Positions 46,136-58,885 of a stretch of 64,000 nt of DNA are shown here, one piece after another. The position numbers were made by a program, and so were the translations under genes. Every line of letters begins with the position of its first letter. Positions within the stretch are counted from its first letter, which is position 1. This DNA comes from Henckelia pumila. Taxonomy: Eukaryota; Streptophyta; Magnoliopsida; Lamiales; Gesneriaceae. The notes under the pieces were generated by a model. That model saw only the letters and a list, made by a program, of their open reading frames with translations. It was not told where the DNA came from and searched no databases. The stretch lies in NCBI RefSeq assembly GCF_033568475.1, contig NC_133121.1, forward strand, positions 168,889,716 to 168,953,715, written 5' to 3'.

Positions 46136-47600
46136 TGTTGCATAATTTTGTGCCCGCAAGTGCACGGTGCCAAGGTTTAATATAGTAGTGAATAAAGTAT
46201 CGTCCCACGAGGAGTAATATGAAATTATCTTGTACTTGAAATTAAAATAATCTAAACTTTATCTAGAAAATTAATAATTGAGAGGTTTGCAGAAAAATAA
46301 AATAAGCAATGAATTTTTTTAGCACGCACACAATTTTTAATAAATTGTCAATCAGAGGAAAAATGGTCTAGAGATTCTGATTTCACCTGGTTTCAACAAT
46401 AACAACTCCTGATTAAATTATTTTCATGAATTCCATTCAATTAATAGCCAAAAAAACTTAATTATATTATTTCCCTCTCCTGAGCAACAAATAATGTGTA
46501 TCAACTAAGATTCAATTCTAATATCCCTATTAAAGATCTAGTCTTAGTGATATGTGTAAAACGATGTTCTTTCTACGGCTCCATTAACTTTATATACTCT
46601 CCCGAACTATATAAACAATTAACAGTATGTTTCTATTGGTCCTATTCAAAATTCCCTCTCCCGAGTGCCGGATTCAAAATAAATATAACAAATCAATTAT
46701 TGATCAAGTAATTGAAAAGACAATCTATACTAGAAAAACAATTAATCTAAGGGAATTCAATCAATAAAGTCAAAAATTCGTAGAAGTGTCTACACAAGGT
46801 TTCATCCAACCTCTAGACTCTAAAAATTTAGTTCATAATCAAAATATTGCAAAAAACAATTCATGTTCATGAAACTAGACATCAAATCAAAGTTTAATGA
46901 GAAAAGATAAAGAAAAAAAATCCAAAGATGCGATGTCATGTCCGGATAACGCGATCTTCTTTCTTTTTTGAGATTTTTTCTTCAAGTTTGCGCAGATTTT
47001 TCCTTCAAGTTTCTCTCTCGATCGTGCATGTGATTCTCCTCCGATGTGCGGCTGCTTCCACCCTCTTGTGTGCTCTTTAAAGGTCCTTTTATATGTGCTC
47101 CAAATCCAATAAATAAAAGCCCAAGAAGATCCACAAGTTTCCTTCCCGAAAAACTAAAAAAATTGATTTTTGCGATGGTGCGGTTGCGCTTGAGAAGAGG
47201 GGCACCCGCGCATATGATTTTGTCCTCATTTTCTTCAAAATTTCTCAGACGGCGCGCGCCCGTGCACAGCTCTCAGGTCTGAAATTTTGCATCGCGCGAC
47301 AAATTTCAAAAAATCATATCTCACAATCTAACCGTATGATTGAGCTGAAATTTTGACAGAAGCTTCAAAACATCCTAAATTGTATTATGAATGGTGAGAT
47401 CGGATTTGGATGTCCTAATATTTTCCAGTAATTTTCTAAAGTTAATACTCCATAATGCATCCTTCTGCTTTTTCTCACTACTTGTGCGCCAATCCTTGCA
47501 ACTTACAAAAACAACAACTAATACGCATAAAATCCACTCGATACATCACAAAAATCAAGTCAAATCATATATAAATTAAGTGCATAAATTACACTTATCA
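46136..47600 (-). repeat. 3' LTR of the Athila-like element
   Basis: The plus-strand borders are TGTTGCATAATTTTG and ACACTTATCA. It contains a GCGC-rich cluster at 47165-47290. The small frames here (46496-46711, 47046-47282) recur in the partner LTR and are not genes. Confidence 0.9.
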
Positions 47601-47616
47601 AATTCCCCCAAACTTA
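47601..47616 (-). promoter_or_regulatory. Polypurine tract of the Athila-like element
   Basis: The minus strand reads AGTTTGGGGGAATT directly before the LTR start TGATAAGTG. Confidence 0.75.
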
Positions 47617-48870
47617 GACTTTTGCTAGTCCCGAGCAAAACAATAATGTGTAATGTAGTTGGTCTCCGAATTTTTACATTCCAAGTAAATACACATGTTT
47701 GCTAATTTTCTCAAGAGTTCTCGTGTGTGTGTGATTTACCAATATTTTCTATCCACCTAGCTTTCGATACACTAATGCAACAAGTTTGTTTCATAGAATC
47801 ATCAATTTCGCTCTCTAATTTTAAAACACTCTCCACCAAGTTCAACTTCTACTCACAAAGATCAAAAGGACTTTTCAAGACATATCATAGTTTTTTTTTT
47901 TTTCATAAAATCACCGAATTTTGCACCCGATTTTATTTTATTAAGACCCATAAATTACCCGCAGACTTAGATATAACTGAAGATAGGATTCGAATTTAAA
48001 TCCCCTCGTCTATAGCCTAGATGGAGTATCAACCCCATTTTATCCGCAAACTTAGCCATGGAACAGTGAATAAAATTTCAATCACTTTCCAAGCCCGGAT
48101 GGAGTTATTAAATTTTTTCAAAAATATAATTTTTTTAATATAAATTTGCAACCCCATTTGTTCCGCAAAATTAGCCAAGAACAAGGGAATTAGGATTTTA
48201 ATTCCTCATCAATGACCCGGATGGAGTTGTTAATAATTTTTAATATGTTATTGCCTAAATCATTTCTAAGCTCGTAGAAGCCTACCTCGATTTCAAGTAT
48301 AAATCACCAAAGTTAAGAATCGAATCATCCAATTCACGCACAAAATCACAAAGCTTCTCTAATCACTAGGGTCTAGACAATCAAGGCATAGTGCATATGG
48401 GTAAGAACTCAAGATTAAATATAGCTAACATTGACTTTTCAGCACAAAAAATTATTTCATCATAGACCAACATAATTACAACATCATGCCTTTAACTCAA
48501 ACTAACTCAAAAAAATTTCAAAATTTTCAAAATTTTTAAACACCCCCAAACTTAAAATGTACATTGTCCTCAACGTACTAGATTAAATTAAAACAAGGAC
48601 ATGTACCTTGGACACTGAGCGTCAGTACTCGACACCATCTTAATCACTCAAAGCTCTTCATGCAGGGGTGGGGCCTAAACTTTCACCGCTTCAACTTTTT
48701 CACCTACACAACTTAACATTATTATTGATGTCTAGTCTCAACATCCACAAAAATAATAAAACAAAAACAACTAAAGAAAAAAATATAAATAAAGCAAAAA
48801 ACAAAAATAGCTTGGGTTGCCTCCCAAGAAGCGCTTAGTTTATAGTCCATAGCCCGATTATATTTTGATT
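47617..48870 (-). other. Long non-coding 3' region of the Athila-like element
   Basis: No coding similarity. At 47945-48240 there are three diverged copies (about 85-115 bp) of a block with ACCCCATTTNTTCCGCAAA, TTAGCCA and CCGGATGGAGTTNTT. Confidence 0.55.
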
Positions 48871-51093
48871 CTAGCCCGGTTCCGATTTGTTGGAGGTCTT
48901 TCCCTTCTCTTTCACCCTCCAAACATATTCAACAAACAACTTTTTAAATATGGCTTTCTTCTTTGGTACTTTCTTCTTTGGTGAACTTGGCTCTCTCTTC
49001 TTTGGCGATTCAACCTCACTAACAGCTTTTTGACAATCCTCCAGCTTCACAATGGGCTCAATCATACATAATTCCTCGATGGGTGGATTAGGTGTCTTCA
49101 TGAATATGTTAAAAATCACATGTTCGTCTTTCACACCCATTGACAATTCACCCTTCTTGACATCAATTTTTGCATCCGCCGTAGCCAAAAACGGTCTTCC
49201 AAAAAACAATGGAGCACCACGATCCGCTTCCATGTTCAAGATCACAAAATCCACCGGAAATATGAATTTGTCCACCTTGACTAGCACATCTTCAACCATA
49301 CCCCGTGGATACTTGATGCTTCTATCCGCTAACTGCAATGTGATCATGGTCGATTTCATCTCTCCCAACTCCAAGGCCCTGTAAATAGACAATGTCATTA
49401 AATTAATACTGACCCCTAAATCACATAATGCAGTAGTAAAATGAGATCCACCAATAGAACAAGGAATAGTAAAACTCCCTGGATCTTTCAGCTTTTGTGG
49501 AATTTTCTTTTGTAGCACCGCACTGCATTCTTTAGTTAGGTTCACTACCTCGTTCTCTAGCAGCCTCCTTTTCTTAAACATCACCTCTTTGATAAATTTT
49601 TTATAGTTCGGCATTTGCTCCAAAGCATCAGCAAAAGGGATGTTAATATGAATCTTCTTGAAAATCACCAAGAACTTGGAGAACTGCTCATCCAATGGCT
49701 TCTTCTTTAACCTTTGAGGATATGGAAGCGGAGGCTTGTACATCGATTTTTGCTTAGTTTCAATCTCCTTCTCCTCGACTTTCTTCTCTTCAACTACAGC
49801 TTTTTCAATTCTATCGGATGTCTTGCTCTCATGGTTGCCTTCTTCATTACCTGCTTGTTTCCCACTCCTCAACATGATAGCATTACACTGCTCCTTCGAA
49901 TTTATCTCAGTATTGCTGGGAAACTGGCCTCTGTTGTTATCTTTTAAGGCATTCGCCAGCTGCCCAATGCTAGTCTCCATATATTGAAGCACATCACCCA
50001 TGTTGGCCACATTCATCTCTAAGCTGTCCAGGCGAGACTCAGTTCTCGCCATCCTCTTGCTCGATTCCGGCACAAAATTAATAACAACATCCTCCAAAGA
50101 TGGATTACCTTCACCCTTATTTGTAATGAACCTCAGAGGATTCAACACATTTGTATTGTTAGCATACGAAAAATTTTCATGATTCCTCAAACCTGGGTGA
50201 CAAGTATTAGTCAAAGGACTACCTCTGTAGCCTCCATAACCTCTTTGATTTATGTACTGCACTTTTTCAGGATGGTGAGATTCTTCCATAGGACACACCT
50301 GCTGGTTCTGCAACACTCAATTTATTCAACTCGGACACTTGTGTAGTCAGTGCAGATAATTGGGCAGTAATAGATGTGAGAGGATCCACTGCATACACTC
50401 CAACAGGATTCTTGACTCCCATACACGCTCATATGGCCATTGAAAACTATTGATCGTCATTTGATCCAACATATCATAGGCATGTATAGGGTCCTTAGAA
50501 AAGATGGTACCTCCAGAATCAGAGTCCACAGACATCCTTGTAGGCGCATTCAACCCATTATAGAACAACTCTATTTGCTCCTAGTCTGCAAAATTGTTGT
50601 TAGGACAACGTCTAATTAAATCTTTATACCTTTCCCACGCTTTGTAAAGGTGTTCAGAGTCCATCTGTCTGAAGGTGCTGATTTAGATCTTCAACTGGGT
50701 GGATTTAGTAGGTGGAACATACTTCGCCAGGAACTTGACTGTCATCTCCTCCCATGTAGTAATACTCCCCAATGGCAATGATTGTAGCCAACTTCTTGCC
50801 TGATCTCTGAGAGAAAAAGGAAACAAACGTAAACATATAATATCCTCAGGCACACCATTCATCTTTACCATATCAGTAATCTCCAAGAAGGTTCGTAGGT
50901 GTAGATGAGGATTGGCAGTTGCACTCCCATTAAAATGGTTCTGCTGAACCATGTTGATCAAGGCCGGCTTCAATTCGAAGTTATTGGCATTGATAGTCCC
51001 TCGAGCGATTCCAGAATAGTGAGCCTGGATCTTCGGCCAAAAGTGATATCTGATTGGCACCAGGGGAGCTTGATTTGCATTCTCTTTAGCCAT
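48871..51093 (-). pseudogene. Athila-like gag-protease, one frame with stops
   Basis: Pieces 50683-51093, 50347-50568 and 48871-50316 are in one frame, broken by stops at about 50683, 50569 and 50317. The N-terminal piece is Athila gag (MAKENANQAP, NNFELKPALINMVQQN, FPFSLRDQARSWLQSLP, WEEMTVKFLAKY). The middle has FYNGLNAPTRMSVDSDSGGT. The C-terminal piece has METSIGQLANAL, NAIMLRSGK, the PPLPYPQRLKK linker and then the protease (CDLGVSINLM active-site region, LADRSIKYPRGMVEDVLVKV, PLFFGRPFLATA). The usual protease signature here is D-L-G-A-S; this copy has DLGVS. The frame stops at 48871 where RT would normally follow. Confidence 0.85.
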
Positions 51094-51307
51094 CCTATTA
51101 ACTTCTTATCTTCTTGCCATTCTCAAAGAACGTGCAGTTCGCTTGATCTTTGGATCAAAAAGTAGTGAATTTGCACTTTGAGATCTTCGCATGAACTGTA
51201 ATATTATACAAAAAGAACTCAATTAACAATTAAAAATAAAATAAAAATTCTAAATTAAAACTTAGACTAATTGGTAACAAGACTAAACAAAATCAAAATT
51301 TACTCCA

Positions 51308-51325
51308 CGGCAACGGCGCCAAAAA
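51308..51325 (-). promoter_or_regulatory. Primer binding site (tRNA-Asp type)
   Basis: The minus strand reads TGGCGCCGTTGCCG, complementary to the 3' end of plant tRNA-Asp (GTC), starting a few bases inside the 5' LTR end at 51328. Confidence 0.8.
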
Positions 51326-51327
51326 CT

Positions 51328-52793
51328 TGTTGCGTAATTTTGTGCCCGCAAGTACACGGTGACAAGTTTTAATATAGTAGTTAATAGAGTATCGTCCCAC
51401 GAGGAGTAATATGAAATTATCTTGTACTTGCAATTAAAATAATATAAACTTTATCTAAAAAATTAATAATTGAGAGGTTTGCAAAAGAATAAAATAAGCA
51501 ATGAATTTTTTTTAGCACGCACAAAATTTTTAATAAATTTTCAATCAGAGAAAAAATGGTCTAGAGGTTCTGATTTTACCTGGTTTCAATAATAACAACT
51601 CCTGATTAAATTATTTTCATGAATTCCATTCAATTAATAGCCAATAACACTTAATTATATTATTTCCCTCTCCCGAGCAACAAATAATGTGTATCAACTT
51701 AGATTCAATTCCAATATCCCTATTAAAGATCTAGTCTTAGTGATATGTGTAAAACGATGTTCTTTCTATGGCTCCATTAACTTTATATACTCTCCCGAAC
51801 TATATAAACAATTAACAGTGTGTTTCTATTGTTCCTATTCAAAATTCCCTCTCCCGAGTGCCAAATTCCAAATAAATATAACAAATCAATTATTGATCAA
51901 GTAATTGAAAAGACAATCTATAATAGAAAAACAATTAATCTAAGGGAATTCAATCAATAAAGTCAAAAATTCGTAGAATTGTCTACACCAGGTTCCATCC
52001 AACCTCTAGACTCTAAAAATTTAGTTCATAATCAAAATATTGCAAAAACAATTCATGTTCATGAAACTAGACATCAAATCAAAGTTTAATGACAAAATAT
52101 AATGAAAACAAAACCAAAGATGCGATGTCGTGTCCGGATAATGCGATCTTCTTCCTTGTTCCATATTTTTTCTTCACGTTTGCGCAGCTTTTTCCTTCAA
52201 GTTTCTCTCTCGATCGTGCGTGTGATTCTCCTCCGATGTGCGGCTGCTTCCACCCTCTTGTGTGCTCTTGAAAGTTCCTTTCATATATATGTGCTCCAAA
52301 TCCAATAAATAAAATCCCAAGAAGATCCACAAGTTTCCTTCACAAAAAACTAATAAAATTGAATTTCGCGATGGCGCGGGCGCGCTTGAGAAGAGGGGTG
52401 CCCGCGCATATGATTATGTCCTCATTTTCCTCAAAATTTCTCAAACAGCGCGCCCGCGCACATCTCTTGGGACTGAAATTCTGCATCGCGCGACAAATTT
52501 AAAAAAATCATATCTCACAGTCTAACCGTATGATTGAGCTGAAATTTTGAAAGAAGCTTCAAAACATCCTATATTGTATTATGAATGGTAAGATCGGATT
52601 TGGATGTCACAATATTTTCCAGTAATTTTCTAAAGTTGATACTACATAATGCATCCTGCTGCTTTTTCTTGCTACTTTTGCACAAATCCTTGCAACTAAA
52701 AAAATAACAACTAATACGCATAAAATCCATTCAATATATCAAAAAAGTCAAGTCAAATAATATATAAATTAAGTGCATAAATTACACTTATCA
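51328..52793 (-). repeat. 5' LTR of the Athila-like element
   Basis: The plus-strand borders are TGTTGCGTAATTTTG and ACACTTATCA, the direct repeat of 46136-47600. Confidence 0.9.
52372..52495. repeat. GCGCGGGCGCGC / GCGCGCCCGCGC cluster in the Athila-like LTR
   Basis: Words GGCGCGGGCGCGC (about 52373), GTGCCCGCGC (52398), CAGCGCGCCCGCGC (52445) and ATCGCGCGAC (52485). The partner LTR has the same cluster with substitutions at 47175-47300. Confidence 0.8.
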
Positions 52794-52798
52794 GGTAT

Positions 52799-54020
52799 CG
52801 AATCTCATGTGGCTTCAACTGTCTTGAGGCATAAGCAATTACATGATTCCGCTGCATAAGTACACATCCTAATCCCCTATGAGAAACATCACAATCAACA
52901 GTGAAATCACCAATAACTGAAGAAATCGCCAAATCTGGTGCACTTGTCAATTTCTTCTTCAGCTCAAGAAAACTTGCTTCACATGCTTCAGTCCAGACAT
53001 GTGGTACATTCTTCTGTGTTAGTTGTGTAATAGGCTTTGCAATGCTAGAGAAATCCCTGATAAATCTGCGATAGTAACCTGCTAAGCCCATAAAGCTACG
53101 TATTTCCATAAATGAAGTAGGTCTTGGCCAACTTCTCATTGCCTCAACCTTGTTCGAATCAACAGAAATCCCATCTTTTGAAATGATATGCCCAAGGAAA
53201 CCAACTCTATTCAACCAAAATTCACATTTTGACAGTTTGGCATACAAATTTTCTTCTCTCAAAGTCTGTAAAACAGTTATAAGATTTTCTGCATTATCAT
53301 ACAGATTCTTTGAATATATTAGAATATCATCAATGAAAATAATAACAAAATCATAAAGATATCTCTGGAATACTCGATTCATCAAACCCATAAACACTGC
53401 TGGTGCATTGGTCAATCCAAACGGCAAAACAATGAACTCAAAATGACCATACCTAGTTCTAAATGTAGTCTTGGGTATATCATCATCTCTGACTCTCAGC
53501 TGATGGTATCCAGATCTCAGATCGATCTTGGAATATACTGAGAAACCTGCAACTGATCAAACAAATCATCTATTCTAGGCAAAGGATAATGATTCTTTAC
53601 CGTTGCTTTGTTCAACTGCCAGTAGTCAATGAAAAGTCGCATAGATCCATATTTATTGCGTACAAACATAACCGGAGCGCCCCAAGGTGAAACACTCGGT
53701 CTAATGTACCCCTTAGCCAGAATATCTTCTAGTTGTTCTTTCAGTTCTTTCAACTCGACTGGTTCCATTCTATAAGGAGCTTTAGAAATAGTTTGTGTAC
53801 CTGTCATCAGTTCGATACTGAAGTCTATCTCTCGCAATGGAGGTAATCTTGGAATATCATTAGGAAAGAAATCAGCTAACTCACTAACTACTGGCAAATC
53901 AGTCAGTTTCGGGCTAGTTTTCAACCTATCTATGGTATATACAAAGAATCCATCTGCTCCTTTCTGCAATAAACGTGTCATAGATAAAACAGATATCAAA
54001 GGAATTCGAGATCTCAAAAA
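52799..54020 (-). pseudogene. Element E reverse transcriptase and RNase H N-part, broken
   Basis: RT copies element RNA into DNA. The upstream piece (53517-54017) has the entry to [53 protein letters not shown] and [14 protein letters not shown] one-base deletion near 53535 then shifts the frame. The second piece (to 53427) has [12 protein letters not shown] and the catalytic [11 protein letters not shown] (the YxDD box of gypsy elements), [23 protein letters not shown], then the RNase H start [17 protein letters not shown]. The frame is cut at 52799 by the Athila-like insertion. Confidence 0.87.
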
Positions 54021-54035
54021 TTTACCGTAGAATTT

Positions 54036-54344
54036 TCACTCATCTGCCATCTCAGGTTTGAATCTCACAACTTTCAGAAAACATTCGACTGTCGCGCTGT
54101 ACTTGGTTAGCATATCAATACCGATAATGCAGTCAAAATATGACAAACCCAATACAATACAATCTATCTCAATAATATTATCTTCATACTGTAGGATACA
54201 ATTCTTAACTGATTTCACGGATATGATACCTGTCCCCAAAGGTGAAGAGACAGATACTACAGTGGACAATGGCTCAATAGGCAAAGCATGTAATAAAGAA
54301 AATTTCTCAGAGATAAATGTATGCGATGCACCTGTATCTATCAA
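54036..54344 (-). pseudogene. Element E aspartic protease
   Basis: The active site IDTGASHTFISEKF is at the N-terminus, followed by [20 protein letters not shown], the second conserved segment. In frame order it lies between gag and RT, as in all gypsy elements. Confidence 0.85.
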
Positions 54345-54579
54345 AACATAATCAGGATAACCAAAAAGAGAGCAGTTACCTGCTATAACATCATCAGGTA
54401 TTGCCTGTGCTTGCTCTCTGTCAATGCAAACACTCGAGCCTGTTGTCTCGGCGGTTGGCTTACAATATGGCTTCCTTCTGGTCTAGCTTGTGGTTGCGGC
54501 TGAAATGAGTGTACTGCAGAGGATTGCCTATCAGACTGAGGTGCTAGTCGAGATGAACTTCCACCTGGTGCTCTCTCAA

Positions 54580-55504
54580 GACCATGTTGCGGGTAAATTC
54601 TAGCAAAATGTCTAGTCTGATTGCATATGTGGCAACTACGAAATACTCCTCTACACTTATTTCTGGCATGAAGACCTCCACATTTGTTACAATATACCTC
54701 TAATGCACTAGATTTTTTCCAGGCCTAAAATATCGTGACCCACTAGAACTGGACGAACCACTTCTTGATTGCTTGCTTCCCCTTGGCTTTGAACAAATCT
54801 CTCCTACTGCTGCTACTACTTCCTCCTTCGAATCTGGGTGTTGGTTGAGAAGCTTGTGGCTGATCCTGGGGTTGTCTAGCTGGCTGTGGTACAAACGATG
54901 CTTCTCGTTGCCTGATCAAACCAGCTTCTGCCCCTTTTGCTCTGTTTAGTGCTTCTGCAAAGTCGTTGGGTCTTCCCGCATTTACCAATGTAAAAACATC
55001 CGGATTCAACCCATTGATAAATTGATCTACATGAGCTTCATCATTTTTGGCTATGTGCGGAGCAAAATTCAACAGACTAGTAAACTTGGCCACATATTCC
55101 TTGATATTCAGTTGTCCCTGCTGCAAACTAGCAAATTCCGCTCCTTTGTCTTTTATGTAGAAGACTAGAAAGAATTGTTGATAAAAAATAGTTTTAAACA
55201 CAGACCACGTGATAACCGTACCTCGATTCTCCAATGCTTTCTTTGTTGCTATCAACCAACTTTTTGCAACTTCTTGAAGTTGATGTGCAACAAGTCAAAT
55301 CCTACGATCATCAGAATAGTCAAGTGATTCAAATAGCTGATCAATGTCTTCTAGCCAACTCTCACATTCCACTGAATTCTCAGTTCCCTTCAGTGTTGGA
55401 GGTTTAAACGACCGAAATCTCTTTAACAAATTTTTCATCGGTGTTGCAGTCGCATTCATCGGATCACCAGATGTGCTACCCTGAGCATTCAGAGGTTCTG
55501 CCAC
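54580..55504 (-). pseudogene. Element E gag, broken
   Basis: The N-terminal piece (55295-55504) has LLKRFRSFKPPTLKGTEN, CESWLEDIDQLFESLDY and ends DDRRI with a TGA at 55295-55297. The same frame continues with VITWSVFKTIFYQQF, KDKGAEFASLQQGQL, INGLNPDVFTLVNAGRPNDF and an Arg/Ser-rich tail to 54743. A zinc knuckle follows in a shifted frame (about 54600-54700): CNKCGGLHARNKC and then CHICNQTRHFARIY, where the last ligand Cys of CCHC is changed to Tyr. Confidence 0.85.
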
Positions 55505-55839
55505 TATTTGTGGTACTGGTGCTGGTTCTGCCGGAGGAATAACAAATGTCTATCTAGTGACTGGTGCTTGTCGAGAAGGCATATCTGATATTCAAACAGA
55601 TTAGTGCACAATACTACAATATATCAGATTCAACCATTCTGTTTTAGTTCCCCCTATAATTGGCATAATCATGCAGTCTCAGGATATCAAGTTCTGATCA
55701 AGAGTCAAGTTTGATATAATTTCCAAATAAACATACTTGCATAAAATATACGCATATAGTCACATAAATCAATTTCATGCGAGAAAAATAAGTCAATCAG
55801 ACTCGATCTACCCCGCTCATCTTTCTTAGTCCAAGAACT

Positions 55840-55857
55840 AACTTCGCTCTGATACCA
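55840..55857 (-). promoter_or_regulatory. Primer binding site of element E (initiator tRNA-Met)
   Basis: The minus strand reads TGGTATCAGAGCGAAGTT; the first 12 bases match plant initiator tRNA-Met exactly. Confidence 0.88.
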
Positions 55858-55862
55858 CCTGT

Positions 55863-57334
55863 TGTGGGGACCTCGGGTTGCTAATCTCGATTATTATGCG
55901 GCAATTAAAGAATAAGCATCATTAATTAAACAAGGAAAGAGAAAGATCAAAGAAAATTATTTTTTTAACTCGGAAGGGGGTGCGCTCGAGCTGCACTATT
56001 TGGCCGCTCGAGCGCTCCCTACATACCCAACGGGTTAGGCTGCTTGGGCTGTACCCAAGCAACAAAATATTGTAGCTCGAGCGCTGCCCTGGGCAGTGCT
56101 CGGCTATGTTTTTTGCAGCTCAACTTTACTCTTTGTAATCTCTTCCAAAGCTTGCACTTTCAACTCTAAAACATGCACATACATTTATAACAAGTTCTAA
56201 GCATGTTCACAAGTTGTTATCACATCCATCTAGTGATCCAAATATTATACAAGCTAGATTATAAACAACAATAGAACAAGTAGAACATATATACAAAGTT
56301 TTTATCATCTTAAAAAATTTGACAAGGATCTAAAGTTCATCAAATTTGCTACAACCCGAGTCACCACGTGCTAAGACTCTCTCTCTCTCTCTCTCGCTAC
56401 CCTCGTTGTCTCTGGCTAGCTCCTGCCCCTTCTGTTGTCATGCACACATACAAAATAAGACAACAACCGAATAACTCCGATGAGAACATAATTCTCATTA
56501 TAATAGACATAAACATGCGTTAAAGATAGCATTTCAACTCAAGCTATATAAAAAACAAAACACATAAAGGAAACTAATCCTTAATCTTGAGATTTCGTAT
56601 CCGATTTTGGTCTAAAGATTCGTTTGTTCATTTTCGATCTTGGAATCAAGATTCGTAACCGATCTTGATCTGGATATATCCGGGCTTTTGTGGATCGTAA
56701 CTGACTCAGCATCAAAGGTAAATAATAAAATTCAAAGATCCATTTACCAGAGATGAGTTCACAATTCAAGATCTAAACAAAGAACATATATTTAAACAAG
56801 TATGTGAATTTTGCGGGATAACTCAAGAATCATAGTTCTCGAGTTTCAAAGCCCTTAAAGATCAATGTCATCTTATAACTTCCATTTTCTTTTGAACTGT
56901 ATACAATTCAGATCTGAGAAATCTACAACAAAGAATTCATATCATACTCTATTCAAGTTCAAACCAATCTTCATTCAATCTTCATAGCAAAACAACTTCA
57001 AACCTTGATCCAATTCTATCCTGGTTCGAAGGCTGGATTCTCGAGCTCGAAGCACTATATTACCAATCTGAAAATAATGTTTATAAGCAATTGATATCAG
57101 TTGTCAAAGCCTATAATCCTCAGTTCACTCACAAGACATCAAAACAGCTTCAAATCGTAAACCGACGGCGTAACGACTGACAATCGATAACTGAAACTAT
57201 ATCGAATTCAATCCAACAATCATATACAACTCATAACCAACATATATCATCATAAATCATCATATCATCAACTATAAAAATCAAACATACTTCTTAAGTT
57301 CATCATAAATTCATACGACATCCGTTCTTTAATC
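55863..57334 (-). repeat. 5' LTR of element E, truncated
   Basis: It matches the 3' LTR (33459 onward) from its minus-strand 3' end up to the CATACGACATCCGTTCTT phrase at about 57312-57334. The remaining ~510 bp of the LTR's minus-strand 5' end are missing; pol sequence of element F follows directly. It carries the GCTCGAGC cluster at 55980-56105 and an expanded CT run at 56380-56394. Confidence 0.82.
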
Positions 57335-58867
57335 ATATACAATCGACTTGCTTCTGAGCTGCTTCTCCTTTCGTTCAAGGATCTGAATCGGTCGCTCAAA
57401 GTAGCTCAGAGTCTCGTCACGCTCAGCCTTGTTAAGATAAATAATATGAGAAGTATCTTGATGATATTTCCGCAACATAGAGACGTGGAAGACATCGTGA
57501 ATACCAGATAAAGATGAAGAAAGTGCCGGTCTGTAGGCAAGATCGCCTAAATTCTCTAGAATCTCATACGGTCCGATGAATCTCGGAGATAACATCCCTT
57601 TATTTTCAAATCTAACAGTGCCTCTGAAAGGAGAAATCTTCAAGAATACACGGTCTCCTTGATCGAAACTCAGAGGTCAACGTCTGATATTTGCAGACTT
57701 CGCATGTCTATCTAGAGTTGACTTCATTCTCGTGTGAATGATCTTTACTTTTTCTGCCATGTCTCGAAGCATATCCGATCCCAAATCAAGTGACTCGGAC
57801 ACATTGTTCCAAAACAAATGAGATCGGCATTTCTTACCGTACAAAGCCTCAAAAGGTGCCATTCCGGTACTCTCTTGATAACTGTTGTTGTAAGAAAACT
57901 CGACAAGAGGCAAAGAATCCTGCCAACTAGTGCCAAAGTCTAGCACTATCACTCGCAGCATATCCTCTAACGTCTGGATAGTCCGCTCTGACTGTCCATC
58001 GATCTGAGGATGATAAGCTGTACTCAGATGCAATCGAGTACTAAGTGCCCCCTGAAGACTGTGCCAGAAGTGAGAAGTGAATCTAGGATCTCTGTCTGAA
58101 ACGATCGACTTCGGCACAACATGAAATCTCAAAGCATTGCTAACATACAACTCAGCCATCTGATCATGACGATACGTCATCCTGTACGTAATAAAACACG
58201 CAGACTTCATCAATCGGTCGATCACTACCCAAATGGCGTCGCATCCTCGAATGGATCGTGGTAGCTTCGTGACGAAATCCATGAAAATGTGATCCCACTT
58301 CCATTCAGGAACAGATAGACTGTGCAACAGACCTCCTGGTCGCTTCCGTTCTGCTTTCACCTGCTGACAATTCAAACACCGATAAACAAACCTCGCTACG
58401 TCGCTCTTCATTCCCTTCCACCAAAACTGAATCTTCAGATCGTTGTACATCTTACGACCTCCAGGATGAATACTAAACCGACTGCAATGAGCCTCTCGAA
58501 GAATACGCTGCCTCAACTCCGAAATATCAGGCACAACAATACGGTTATTCACATACAGTACATCATCTCTAACCTGGAATTCAGACTGATGCCCAGATCT
58601 GACTTTCTCTACTGAAACCTGAATGCTCGGCTCAGACTTCTGTGCTTCTCTGATTGCAACAAACAACTCCGGTTCGGCTTGAATAGAAAACACTCTGATA
58701 GTCTCCCTATCTGTTTCAAACTCTAAACCAGAAGTGCAACAATCATCGATCAACTGAGAAACACCAATAGTAGTAAGAGATAAAGAACATAGCTTTCGGC
58801 TCAAGGCATCTGCAACTGCATTCGACTTCCCCGGATAATACTTGATTTCACAGTCGAAATCTTTCAA
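57335..58867 (-). pseudogene. Element F integrase
   Basis: Frames 57677-58867 and 57335-57643 are one frame split by a TGA at 57677-57679. The order is PGKSNAVADALSRK, zinc-binding HCSRFSIHPGGRKMY with CLNCQQVKAERKRPGG, then the catalytic core: MDFVTKLP (first Asp), VIDRLMKSACFI, SIVSDRDPRFTSHFW (second Asp), LSTAYHPQIDGQSERTIQTL (Glu), FEALYGKKCRS. The C-terminal part has ISPFRGTVRF, LSPRFIGPYEIL, GIHDVFHVSMLRKY and RPIQILERKEKQLR, and stops at the junction with E's LTR before the chromodomain-like end. Confidence 0.9.
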
Positions 58868-58885
58868 CAGGTCTAACCATCTTCT

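Larger units (their letters stand above)
46136..52793 (-). mobile_element. Athila-like gag-protease element nested in element E
   Basis: Two LTRs of about 1465 bp (46136-47600 and 51328-52793) flank a 3.7-kb internal region. The target duplication GGTAT is perfect (46131-46135 and 52794-52798). The primer site matches tRNA-Asp, as in Athila elements. The interior encodes gag and protease but no RT, RNase H or integrase, so the element is non-autonomous. The LTRs differ by roughly 7% over their first 270 bp by eye, so insertion is not recent but is younger than E. Confidence 0.9.
33459..57334 (-). mobile_element. Element E: Ty3/gypsy chromovirus split by two nested insertions
   Basis: Read on the minus strand: 5' LTR (55863-57334, truncated), initiator-Met primer site, gag, protease, RT, [Athila-like insertion 46136-52793], RNase H and integrase, [solo LTR 35868-44661], C-terminal pol end, polypurine tract, 3' LTR (33459-35443). 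Both insertions have perfect 5-bp duplications, and the flanking pol sequence joins exactly when they are removed. Without them E is about 8.4 kb. All coding parts contain stops or frameshifts. The C-terminal EEATWETEEDM region and initiator-Met primer fit the chromovirus group, probably Tekay/Del; the clade is inferred. Confidence 0.85.
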
